A DNA stretch of 8,365 nucleotides from UBA8337 sp965657665 (GCA_965657665.1 CBFHPF010000061.1:1-8365), one strand, 5' to 3'; counted from the first letter of the stretch, positions 1 through 6,788 are shown. The notes: generated by a model not told the origin, from the sequence alone. Numbers and translations: made by a program.

Positions 1-1
1 A

Positions 2-25
2 TCCAAAGTGTTAGAGGATTTATGA
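2..25 (+). CDS. Possible last codons of the upstream gene (ntrY?)
   Basis: The second frame is open from the left edge and ends at a TGA at 23-25, reading Ser-Lys-Val-Leu-Glu-Asp-Leu-stop. That TGA overlaps the ATG of ntrX in an ATGA arrangement, typical of translationally coupled genes. In alphaproteobacteria the gene before ntrX is normally ntrY, the membrane sensor kinase, so this could be its tail. Only seven codons are visible, and a second frame ends at a TAG at 12-14, so the assignment rests on position alone. Confidence 0.25.
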   Translation, partial: SKVLEDL

Positions 26-1419
26 TGTTTGGAGATGTGTTAATCGTTGATGATGAGTTGGACATTTGCGACTTGGTTGCGGGTGTTCTGGAAGATGAGG
101 GCTATGAGGCGCGGGTTGCCAATGACAGCGATAGTGCGCTGCGTGAAATTACCCGTCGTTGTCCCGCAGTTGTGTTGCTTGATGTTTGGTTACAGGGCAG
201 TCGACTGGATGGGTTGGAAATCCTCAACATATTGCGCGAGCGGTATCCGCATTTGCCGGTGGTGATTATTTCCGGCCATGGCAATATTGATACGGCGGTG
301 GCTGCTATTCGCAGCGGCGCGTATGACTATATTGAAAAGCCTTTCAAAACCGACAAATTGCTGGTGACTGTGTCGCGCGCTATTGAGGCGGCACGTTTGC
401 AGCGCGAAAATGCTGAGTTGAAACGCCGTGCGGTTATTCAGTTCACCTTGGTCGGCAATACACCGGCGATGGACCAGCTAAACACTAAAATCGATAAGCT
501 GGCGCAGTCCAATTCGCGGGTGATGATTGTCGGCCCATCAGGTGCCGGTAAAGAGGCGGCGGCGCATCAGTTGCACAGTCGCTCGGGCCGAGCCGGTAAT
601 AATTTTATCGGCGTTCACGCCGCTATGTTGGGCGATGATGGCGAGCAAATAGAGCGGCTTTTATTCGGCTATGAAGAAGACGGGTATATTGAGCCGGGGC
701 TGATTGAGCAGGCCCATGGCGGCACGCTTTATCTCGATGAGGTGTGTCAGTTTCCGCAAGTGCATCAAAAGGCAATTTTGAAAATGCTGATTGATGGGCA
801 TATTACCCGCATTGGCGGCAGTCAGCCGGTTGATATCGATGTGCGGGTTTTATCGTCATGCAGTGAAAATGTCGAAAAACGCATTGCAGATGGCGCTTTG
901 CGCAAAGATTTATATCACCGCCTCAATGTGATGACGCTGGATGTGCCGGGGTTGAACAAGCGGCGTGATGATATTCCGTATCTGGTCAATTATTTTGTCG
1001 GTATGCTGGCGCAGCAGATGAACATGCCGAAGCGTGAGGCCGGTGATGATGTTATGGCGGTGCTGCAATCGCATGATTGGCCCGGCAATGTGCGGCAATT
1101 GCGAAATACGGTTGAGCATATGATGTTGACCAGCCACGCTGTCAGCAGCGAGTGTTTGACGCTTGAGCATCTGCCGAGCGATATTCTTTCTCAAACCAAT
1201 GTCGGGGATAATGTCGGCGAGTCCCGTCATATTATGTCTTTGCCATTGCGCGATGCGCGTGAGTGTTTTGAGCGGGATTATCTTGTGGCGCAGATTGAGC
1301 GTTTTTCGGGTAATATCTCGCGGACTGCAGAGTTTGTCGGCATGGAGCGGTCGGCGCTTCATCGCAAGATGAAATCCCTTGGAATATCGGGGGGTAATCA
1401 TGCTACAAGCTCTTTATAG
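22..1419 (+). CDS. ntrX: NtrX-family sigma54-type response regulator
   Basis: This is the cytoplasmic response regulator of the NtrY/NtrX two-component system, linked in alphaproteobacteria to nitrogen metabolism, redox response and envelope functions. Residues 5-120 form a receiver domain with acidic pocket D10/D11, phosphoacceptor D54, S84 and K106. The AAA+ domain has Walker A GPSGAGKE at 171-178, Walker B TLYLDE at 235-240, an arginine-finger region LRKDLYHRLN and sensor II WPGNVRQLRN. The C-terminus is a Fis-type helix-turn-helix (SGNISRTAEFVGMERSALHRK, near 440-460). The GAFTGA loop that contacts sigma54 is absent: after LFGYE (214-218) only about seven residues precede the GLIEQA segment. 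Lack of this motif is, from memory, known in some NtrX proteins, and suggests it may not act as a classical sigma54 activator. A GAGGA at 14-18 lies 6 bases before the second ATG (25) and only 3 before the first, so the true start may be 25. trkA follows after 18 bases. Confidence 0.93.
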   Translation: MMFGDVLIVDDELDICDLVAGVLEDEGYEARVANDSDSALREITRRCPAVVLLDVWLQGSRLDGLEILNILRERYPHLPVVIISGHGNIDTAVAAIRSGAYDYIEKPFKTDKLLVTVSRAIEAARLQRENAELKRRAVIQFTLVGNTPAMDQLNTKIDKLAQSNSRVMIVGPSGAGKEAAAHQLHSRSGRAGNNFIGVHAAMLGDDGEQIERLLFGYEEDGYIEPGLIEQAHGGTLYLDEVCQFPQVHQKAILKMLIDGHITRIGGSQPVDIDVRVLSSCSENVEKRIADGALRKDLYHRLNVMTLDVPGLNKRRDDIPYLVNYFVGMLAQQMNMPKREAGDDVMAVLQSHDWPGNVRQLRNTVEHMMLTSHAVSSECLTLEHLPSDILSQTNVGDNVGESRHIMSLPLRDARECFERDYLVAQIERFSGNISRTAEFVGMERSALHRKMKSLGISGGNHATSSL

Positions 1420-1437
1420 AAACTGAGGACATGACGC

Positions 1438-2823
1438 ATGAAAGTCATTGTGTGTGGGGCCGGGCAGGTCGGCTTTGGCATTGCTCGCCATTTGGCCGGT
1501 GAAGGCAATGACGTCACGGTGGTAGACCGTGAAGCGTCTCTCATGCAGCGTATTACGGATACGCTGGATGTGCGTCCTATTTTGGGGCATGGCGGACACC
1601 CCGATGTATTGGAACAAGCCGGCGCGGCGGACGCCGATGTTCTGATTGCAGTTACCGCATCCGATGAAGTGAATATGGTCACCTGTCAGGTGGCGAAAAC
1701 CTTGTTTCAGGTCGATAAGACCATTGCCCGTGTGCGCGACGCGAATTTTTTAAAGCCTGAATGGAACCGCCTTTATGCTGATGAGGCGATGCCGATTGAT
1801 GTGATTATTTCGCCTGAGCAAGAAGTTGCTGAGGCGGTTTTGCGTCGTTTGGCTTTACCGGGCGCATTTGACAGTGCGAGCTTTTTCAACGGCCAGACCG
1901 AGATGATTGGCATCACAATCGGCGAAGATTGTCCGGTGGTCGATACGCCGCTCAATCAATTGACCGGCCTGTTTCCGGATTTGCAGGCGATTGTTGTCGG
2001 TATTCGTCGCAATCGGCGCACTTATGTTCCGGATTTTGACGATGTCATTCAACCGGGTGACGAAGCGTTTTTGGTGACGGCAAGCAGCGACACTGAACGC
2101 ACAATGAAAATTTTTGGCCATGAAGAACGCGAAGCGCGCCGCATTGTTATCGTCGGTGGCGGTAATATTGGTTTTGAAGTTGCCAAGGCTTTAGACGCGC
2201 AAGCTGGTCGCTATGCGCTGAGTGTGATTGAAGCCTCCGAAAACCGCGCGCGTATTGTTTCCGAAAAACTCACACGTTCTATCGTGTTGCAGGGTAGTGG
2301 GCTAACACCTGAAATTCTCAATGAGGCAGGGGTGCGCGACACGGATTTGCTGCTCGCGCTGACCAATGATGACCAGGTCAATGTGCTGACAACCATGTTG
2401 GCGCTGCAAGACGGCTGCAGTCGCGGTCTGTGTCTTATTAATGATAACAGCTTTCAGAAGTTGGTCGGCCCGTTTGGAATGGAGCTTGCCATTAACCCGC
2501 GCGCTGTCACGATTTCGTCGATTTTGGGGCAAGTGCGGCGCGGTAATGTCTCGCGCGTTCATGCTATTAGCGATGAATCCGCTGAAGTGCTGGAAGCCGA
2601 AATTCTCGATGGTTCGCCGATTGCCGGTATCAAGCTTCGCGATCTCGACCTCGAAGATAATATGCGTATCGGCATGGTGCTGCGTAAGGGCCAGCTTATG
2701 ATGCCGCGCGGTGGGCTTGAGCTGAAGACCGGTGACCGCGTGGTGATGTTTGTATTGGCGGATGGTGTCGAGCAGTTTGAAAAATTGCTGCGCGGCAAAG
2801 AAAAAAAGGCTGAAAAGAAATAA
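1438..2823 (+). CDS. trkA: Trk potassium uptake regulatory subunit TrkA
   Basis: TrkA is the peripheral, nucleotide-binding subunit that gates the TrkH K+ channel on the inner face of the membrane. The 461 residues show the usual duplicated layout: an RCK-N Rossmann fold (GAGQVG at 7-12, ribose-binding D30), a first RCK-C domain (about 140-225), a second Rossmann fold (GGGNIG at 240-245, acidic E266) and a second RCK-C domain (about 370-450). Length matches the family (about 458 residues in E. coli). A GAGGA at 1425-1429, eight bases upstream, supports this ATG. The tail is lysine-rich (KEKKAEKK). The stop codon is three bases from the trkH start, so channel and gating ring are probably made from one message. 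Placement directly after ntrX is common in alphaproteobacteria. Confidence 0.95.
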   Translation: MKVIVCGAGQVGFGIARHLAGEGNDVTVVDREASLMQRITDTLDVRPILGHGGHPDVLEQAGAADADVLIAVTASDEVNMVTCQVAKTLFQVDKTIARVRDANFLKPEWNRLYADEAMPIDVIISPEQEVAEAVLRRLALPGAFDSASFFNGQTEMIGITIGEDCPVVDTPLNQLTGLFPDLQAIVVGIRRNRRTYVPDFDDVIQPGDEAFLVTASSDTERTMKIFGHEEREARRIVIVGGGNIGFEVAKALDAQAGRYALSVIEASENRARIVSEKLTRSIVLQGSGLTPEILNEAGVRDTDLLLALTNDDQVNVLTTMLALQDGCSRGLCLINDNSFQKLVGPFGMELAINPRAVTISSILGQVRRGNVSRVHAISDESAEVLEAEILDGSPIAGIKLRDLDLEDNMRIGMVLRKGQLMMPRGGLELKTGDRVVMFVLADGVEQFEKLLRGKEKKAEKK

Positions 2824-2826
2824 ATC

Positions 2827-4269
2827 ATGCGCTTGGGGGCCATCCTTTTCACCCTCGGCTATGGCGGTTGTATGATTGCCGGTCTGATGTTGGTGCCATG
2901 GTTACTCAGCCTGTTTGACCCTAATTTTCGGCATACCGGCAATTTCACCATTGCTTTGATACTGACGTTTTTTGCTTCCGGTGCTTTATTGCTCTCGGGC
3001 TTTTCCAATCGCCGCCATAGCGCGCGCGGCATAGAACTTATGCTGATTATGGTTTTGTTCTGGACTGTTTTGCCGCTTGTCGCGGCTTTGCCGTTAATCG
3101 GTGCTTCGCAAATTGACAGTATTTTGGCCGCGTATTTTGAGGCCGTATCAGCGCTGACGACATCCGGCGGCTCAATGCTTGCCGTGCCTCAGGTCGAAAG
3201 TGCGCCGATTTTATTGTGGCGCGCCTTATTGGGCTGGCTCGGTGGGCTTTGGACATTGGTGTTTGCGGTCGCCGTGCTGGCACCGTTTGGCATTGGCGGC
3301 ATTACGCTGACCGGCAGTCCGCTATTGCAACATGATGAGGATGCGCCGTTGACCTCGCGTTTGGGACGGCCTTTGCGGCTTATTTTTCCGATTTACTTGG
3401 TTGCGACTGTTTTGGGTTTCTTGGCGCTGTTGGCGACCGGTACACCGGGGTTTAAAGCTTTATGCTTGTCGCTATCAGCTATTTCCACCAGTGGGTTTGT
3501 AACCCATAGCGACCCTTTATCAGTGCAATTGAGCATTGGCGCGCAAGCCGTTTTGGCGTTTCAGTGTTTTGTTGGAGCGCTCAGCATTCCATTATTATTG
3601 CTAATGACTTTCGGCGCGCGCTTTAACAGCGCGTTTCGCAATAGCGAGCTATCTGTCTTTGTCGGTCTGATTGTGGTTTACGCCATAGTCAGCGCGCTTA
3701 GCGTTGCCGACACACAATTTCCGCGCGCGCTGATGCAGTCCGTATCGCTGCACAGCACTGCAGGGTTTAATTTCCTTGCGCCCGGACAAATCATGCAGTG
3801 GCCGATTGTTTGGCTGATGCTGCCGGTGATTATCGGCGGCATGGCGATGTCGACTTCTGGCGGTATTAAGGTGATGCGAGCCATTATTTTGTTCAAAGAC
3901 CTTGGTGTCGAGATTGGTAAGTTAACGCATCCGTCATCTGTTCATCCGCTGCAATTAGAAGGGCGGCGCTTGGAAGACAGCGATTTCAATGCGGCTTGGG
4001 CTTTTACGGCGATTTTCATTTTATTCGTCACAATGGGTGTGGTGTTGCTCGGCCTGTTTGGCATGCAATTGTCAGAAGCATGGCCTGTCGTGCTGGGGGC
4101 ATTGACCAACAGCCTGTCAATAACCATGCATATCGATATGCCGCTCGGCTATGCGGCGATGAGTGGCGGTTTGCAAATCATCATTGCACTGCTAATGATT
4201 GCAGGACGCATTGAGTTATTGATTCTGATGGTGATGTTCACCTCTTCATTTTGGCGTTATATGCGCTGA
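2827..4269 (+). CDS. trkH: Trk potassium uptake channel subunit TrkH
   Basis: TrkH is the inner-membrane K+-translocating subunit; at 480 residues it matches the family (about 483 in E. coli). It has the fourfold M1-P-M2 layout of the SKT superfamily. Visible pore-loop motifs are TTSGGS (111-116), STSGFV (220-225) and STAGFN (310-315). The third-repeat gating loop is GGMAMSTSGGIK at 337-348, where E. coli has GGCAGSTGGGLK. WRALLGWLGG (131-140) and the C-terminal GRIELLILMVMFTSSFWR are also family hallmarks. The fourth pore loop, around 424-434, reads ALTNSLSITM where E. coli has TLNNLGPGLG, so the expected filter glycine is missing. No strong Shine-Dalgarno is present; the start is three bases after trkA, which suggests translational coupling. 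Family assignment is firm; ion selectivity is open because of the fourth loop. Confidence 0.94.
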   Translation: MRLGAILFTLGYGGCMIAGLMLVPWLLSLFDPNFRHTGNFTIALILTFFASGALLLSGFSNRRHSARGIELMLIMVLFWTVLPLVAALPLIGASQIDSILAAYFEAVSALTTSGGSMLAVPQVESAPILLWRALLGWLGGLWTLVFAVAVLAPFGIGGITLTGSPLLQHDEDAPLTSRLGRPLRLIFPIYLVATVLGFLALLATGTPGFKALCLSLSAISTSGFVTHSDPLSVQLSIGAQAVLAFQCFVGALSIPLLLLMTFGARFNSAFRNSELSVFVGLIVVYAIVSALSVADTQFPRALMQSVSLHSTAGFNFLAPGQIMQWPIVWLMLPVIIGGMAMSTSGGIKVMRAIILFKDLGVEIGKLTHPSSVHPLQLEGRRLEDSDFNAAWAFTAIFILFVTMGVVLLGLFGMQLSEAWPVVLGALTNSLSITMHIDMPLGYAAMSGGLQIIIALLMIAGRIELLILMVMFTSSFWRYMR

Positions 4270-4282
4270 GTTTGGATATTAG

Positions 4283-5137
4283 ATGAGCCGTGTTGCCTAT
4301 ATTGATGGCGTATATCAGCCGCTAAACCGACCGGGGATTATGGTCGAGGATCGCGGTTATCAATTTGCCGACGGTGTTTATGAAGTTTGCGCCATTCGCG
4401 GCGGAAACTTGCTGGACGAGACAGCGCATCTTGACCGTCTTGAGCATTCTTTGGCCGAACTGAATATGCCTATGCCAATGTCGCGTCAGGCGTTGAAATT
4501 GGTGATGCGCGAAACCGTGCGTCGTAATTTGGTGCGCGATGGCTTGGTCTATGTGCAAGTCACGCGTGGGGTTGCGCCGCGTGAGCATAGTTATGCTGCG
4601 GGACTGAACCCGGTCTTGGTTATCACGGCGCGACCGATGGACCGGCGTAAACGCGCGGCCATTATGGCTGGCGGTATCGAAGTGGTATCTGTGCCGGACC
4701 AACGTTGGGCGCGGTGCGATATCAAATCAATCAGCTTGCTGCCGAATGTTATGGCACGCCAAATAGCGCGCGATAGCGGGGTGCAAGAAGCTTGGCAGAT
4801 TGATGCCGATGGTTTTGTAACTGAGGGCGCGGCGACAAATGCTTGGATTGTCGACGGAGAAGGGCGCTTGCGCACGCGACCGGCTGATAATGATATTCTC
4901 AACGGCATTGTGCGCCAAGTGCTGCTGCAATGCGCAGCTGATATGAAGATTAATGTTCACGAAGAACCGTTTACATTGGCGGAAGCGCAAGCGGCACAAG
5001 AGGCTTTTTCAACGGCCTCGACCATGAGCGTCTTTCCGGTTGTTAAGATTGATGGCGCGATTATTGCTGATGGAAAGCCCGGCGTTTTAACGAAGGCATT
5101 GTCGGCAGCTTATGATGCGGTTGAGCAGGGCGCGTAA
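4283..5137 (+). CDS. dat: D-amino acid aminotransferase (PLP class IV)
   Basis: This is a cytoplasmic PLP enzyme expected to interconvert D-alanine with 2-oxoglutarate and D-glutamate with pyruvate, feeding D-amino acids to peptidoglycan or breaking them down. Fold-type IV markers are all present: D23-R24-G25 and DGVYEV with Y33, the VTRGVAPREHSY block carrying R100 and H102 (counterparts of the carboxylate-binding R98 and H100 of the Bacillus enzyme), Schiff-base lysine K148 in CDIKS, and E181 in VTEGAATN, which contacts the PLP pyridine nitrogen. The R-x-H pair favours D-amino acid aminotransferase over branched-chain aminotransferase (IlvE) or aminodeoxychorismate lyase (PabC). At 284 residues it has the usual length. 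It starts 13 bases after trkH behind a weak GGA at 4274-4276, and is probably the last gene of the ntrX-trkA-trkH run. A GC-rich hairpin overlaps its stop codon. Confidence 0.9.
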   Translation: MSRVAYIDGVYQPLNRPGIMVEDRGYQFADGVYEVCAIRGGNLLDETAHLDRLEHSLAELNMPMPMSRQALKLVMRETVRRNLVRDGLVYVQVTRGVAPREHSYAAGLNPVLVITARPMDRRKRAAIMAGGIEVVSVPDQRWARCDIKSISLLPNVMARQIARDSGVQEAWQIDADGFVTEGAATNAWIVDGEGRLRTRPADNDILNGIVRQVLLQCAADMKINVHEEPFTLAEAQAAQEAFSTASTMSVFPVVKIDGAIIADGKPGVLTKALSAAYDAVEQGA

Positions 5138-5145
5138 GACGCGCC
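5129..5145 (+). terminator. GC-rich hairpin over the dat stop codon
   Basis: A perfect seven-base-pair stem (GGCGCGT / ACGCGCC) with a three-base AAG loop spans the TAA stop of dat. It lies where transcription of the ntrX-trkA-trkH-dat run could stop or pause. No T-tract follows, so it is not a classical intrinsic terminator. It may be a weak attenuator, an RNA 3'-end stabiliser, or chance in a GC-rich stretch. Confidence 0.3.
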
Positions 5146-5294
5146 GTCGCTTCAATTACCGAAGTTGAAAAAACATTAGCTATCTAGCCGAAGTTGTGGT
5201 TAAGATTTGGTGTGTACGACACGAGGGGGAGTTTTCGTGTCAGTGTTGTAAAAAGTCGGCGTCTCACCGACAGTAGAAGAATTTGGGTAAACCA
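5138..5294 (+). promoter_or_regulatory. hfq leader region with two hairpins
   Basis: This 157-base gap is the largest between plus-strand genes and should hold an hfq promoter, since hfq is usually transcribed at least partly on its own. I found no convincing -35/-10 pair; a loose -10-like TAAGAT lies at 5201-5206. Two inverted repeats are clear. GACACGA (5218-5224) pairs with TCGTGTC (5235-5241) around a G-rich ten-base loop. GTCGG (5255-5259) pairs with CCGAC (5267-5271) around a seven-base loop and ends 23 bases before the hfq ATG. An A-run (5250-5254) sits between them. Such a leader could take part in hfq autoregulation, known for E. coli hfq; that is inference here. Confidence 0.45.
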
Positions 5295-5519
5295 ATGTCA
5301 AAACAAGATTCTCTCGAAGCTTCATTTCTTGATCATGTGTGCGAGCAAAAGCTTCCGCTGACCATCTTTTTGGTTAATGGCGTGAAGCTGCAAGGGTCAA
5401 TCACCTGGGTTGATGCGACATCTATGTTGCTGAGCCGTGATGGGCATTCGCAACTGGTCTATAAGCACGCGATTTCGACAATTATGCCGAATAGCGCTGT
5501 TGAGATTGCTGTCGCCTAA
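5295..5519 (+). CDS. hfq: RNA chaperone Hfq (divergent)
   Basis: Hfq is a hexameric Sm-like ring that pairs small RNAs with target mRNAs. From ATG 5295 it has 74 residues, with Sm1 (about 20-50) and the diagnostic Sm2 stretch LVYKHAISTIMP (54-65). The RDGHSQ insertion is typical of alphaproteobacteria. The distal-face residues G29, K31, L32 and Q33 are kept. Other RNA-contact positions differ from E. coli: Q8 is E, D9 is A, Q41 is A and F42 is T at the proximal side, and rim R16/R17 are C/E. There is almost no C-terminal extension. An in-frame TTG at 5283 would add four residues; ATG 5295 is preferred because the protein then aligns with E. coli Hfq from residue 1. Ribosome binding is unclear (AGAAGA at 5275-5280 is far, GGGTAA at 5285-5290 is close). 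Its stop overlaps that of the convergent mazG. Confidence 0.93.
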   Translation: MSKQDSLEASFLDHVCEQKLPLTIFLVNGVKLQGSITWVDATSMLLSRDGHSQLVYKHAISTIMPNSAVEIAVA

Positions 5520-6319
5520 TCAGCGTCTTGCTTCTCAGCCGCTTTAGCGCGCTGCCAGAAAACTTCATAATCATCCAATGTGTAAATGGTCGCGTCGCTG
5601 TCGCGCGCCTGTTGCTCAAGGCTTTTAAAGCGGCGGGTAAATTTAGCATTGCCGCGCCTTAAGGCTTTTTCCGGGTCGAGTTTCAAATGTCGGCCCAGAT
5701 TAGCGACAACAAATAGAACATCGCCGAACTCGTCTTCAATGGCGTCTTCATCACCATTTTGCATGGCTTCGAGCAATTCGCCGACTTCTTCTTGAAGCTT
5801 ATCGAATATCGGCTCGGCTTCATTCCAATCAAAGCCGATGCGCGCGGCGCGTTTTTGTAGCTTCACAGCGCGTGACATGGCGGGTAGGGAGAGCGGCACA
5901 TCATCCAGTAAACTGCTTTCGGTATTTGTTTTGCCTTTAGCAGCTTTCTCGGCCGCTTTGATGTCTTCCCAGTTCTGATTAACCGCCTCAGGCGTATCGG
6001 CGTCATTATCGGCAAACACATGCGGATGGCGGCGTTCCATTTTGTCTGAAATAGCGGTCGCGACATCATCAAAGCTGAATTGACCGGTTTCTTCGGCCAT
6101 GCGGGCATGAAACACCACTTGCAGTAACAGGTCGCCAAGCTCGTCTTTTAAATCGTCCATATTGCCGCGTTCAATGGCATCAACCACCTCATAGGCTTCT
6201 TCCAGCGTATAAGGCGCGATTGATTTAAAGTCTTGCTGCAAATCCCACGGGCAACCGGTCTCCGGCGTGCGGAGTGCAGTCATAATGCGCAAGATGCGGT
6301 CGATGGGCCGTTCAGTCAT
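5516..6319 (-). CDS. mazG: Nucleoside triphosphate pyrophosphohydrolase MazG
   Basis: MazG hydrolyses (d)NTPs to NMP and pyrophosphate in the cytoplasm; in E. coli it removes aberrant nucleotides and lowers ppGpp under starvation. The 267 residues (E. coli about 263) carry two tandem MazG domains with the Mg-binding EExxE...ExxD pattern. In the first, E40, E41, E44, E60 and D63 are seen. In the second, E177, E178, E181, E197 and D200 are seen. The N-terminal CPWDLQQ and the RRHPHVF segment are family hallmarks. The ATG at 6319 fits because IDRILRIM precedes the CPWD motif at the same distance as in E. coli; no good Shine-Dalgarno is visible before it. It is convergent with hfq, sharing the bases of the two stop codons. 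In many alphaproteobacteria mazG follows hfq and hflX on the same strand; here it is inverted and hflX is absent. The terminator at 6403-6366 implies its own promoter in the short space 6320-6365, which I could not identify. Confidence 0.95.
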   Translation of the reverse strand: MTERPIDRILRIMTALRTPETGCPWDLQQDFKSIAPYTLEEAYEVVDAIERGNMDDLKDELGDLLLQVVFHARMAEETGQFSFDDVATAISDKMERRHPHVFADNDADTPEAVNQNWEDIKAAEKAAKGKTNTESSLLDDVPLSLPAMSRAVKLQKRAARIGFDWNEAEPIFDKLQEEVGELLEAMQNGDEDAIEDEFGDVLFVVANLGRHLKLDPEKALRRGNAKFTRRFKSLEQQARDSDATIYTLDDYEVFWQRAKAAEKQDAD

Positions 6320-6365
6320 ATTGATAGAATTTCATGATTCTGGAATGCGGCAGGATATTTGGCGC

Positions 6366-6403
6366 AAAAAAAGGGCGGCTAATGACTTGCGCCATTACCG
6401 CCC
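6366..6403 (-). terminator. Rho-independent terminator of the exported-protein unit
   Basis: On the minus strand the hairpin GGGCGGTAATG (6403-6393) pairs with CATTA, a one-base C bulge at 6379... and the matching half ending CCGCCC (6373), giving 11 base pairs around an eight-base loop. It is followed directly by seven T residues (6372-6366). This is a textbook intrinsic terminator for transcripts on the minus strand, 32 bases after the stop of the small exported protein. On the plus strand no T-run follows the hairpin, so it works in one direction only. It separates this unit from mazG. Confidence 0.85.
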
Positions 6404-6434
6404 CAATTATTCGCATAATAAATATTATGACAAA

Positions 6435-6788
6435 TTATTCACAGTCAAACAGATGTGTAAAGTTCGATGTCACAATCTTTACCTTGGATGAGTCACCAAA
6501 AGTAACACCATTTGCGCTCATGTCAGATACAGCAGATGCCGTGAAGGTAATTGTGTGCGGCTCGCCATGGGTTGCATCGGCAACTTTTGAGTATTGTGAC
6601 GAGCTGACGCTATACGGCACACCATTGGTTGAAACAATAAATGATGAAACAGTTGATGAGTCATTATTCAGACCACCAACGATTGTGCGTGCCGAAGCTG
6701 AACAATCGGCGGTGCCTTTCAACTGAGCGGCAGTTGCAGGAACGGCTGCAATAGCGGCCAATGACATAATTGCGATAAATTTTTTCAT
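6435..6788 (-). CDS. Small exported protein of unknown function
   Basis: I do not recognise this 117-residue protein. It begins with a clear Sec signal peptide: MKK, a hydrophobic core, and a likely cut after ATA (residues 18-20) or one residue later, leaving about 96 residues. The mature part is rich in Ser, Thr and Val with alternating polar and hydrophobic residues, suggesting beta strands. It has only two cysteines, C29 near the new N-terminus and C116 next to last, placed to close the chain with one disulfide in the periplasm or outside the cell. An upstream in-frame ATG (6845) lies inside the preceding gene; ATG 6788 is chosen because AAGGAG sits five to six bases before it and the signal peptide starts there. 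It lies 20 bases after the large exported protein and before the terminator, so it is probably the last gene of that operon and may act with it. Confidence 0.82.
   Translation of the reverse strand: MKKFIAIMSLAAIAAVPATAAQLKGTADCSASARTIVGGLNNDSSTVSSFIVSTNGVPYSVSSSQYSKVADATHGEPHTITFTASAVSDMSANGVTFGDSSKVKIVTSNFTHLFDCE

Noticed and set aside
910..1401. Minus-strand frame of 163 codons inside ntrX
   Set aside because: It is a shadow of the ntrX coding frame; the protein is His/Arg/Ile-rich without any recognisable motif.
5165..5222. Promoter for hfq from TTGAAA or TTGTGG with a -10 box
   Set aside because: No pair had an acceptable spacer together with a good -10; TAAGAT at 5201-5206 has no matching -35.
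5536..5554. Hairpin CAGCCGC / GCGcGCTG as a terminator for hfq
   Set aside because: It lies within mazG, has a bulge and no T-run on either strand; it is better explained by coding sequence.
6326..6341. Dyad AGAAT-N6-ATTCT just before the mazG start
   Set aside because: Five-base arms in an AT-rich spacer are expected by chance; nothing ties it to a known operator.
6334..6726. Plus-strand reading frame of 130 codons over the small exported gene
   Set aside because: It crosses the terminator and lies antisense to a gene with a clear signal peptide and ribosome site; its protein shows no domain.
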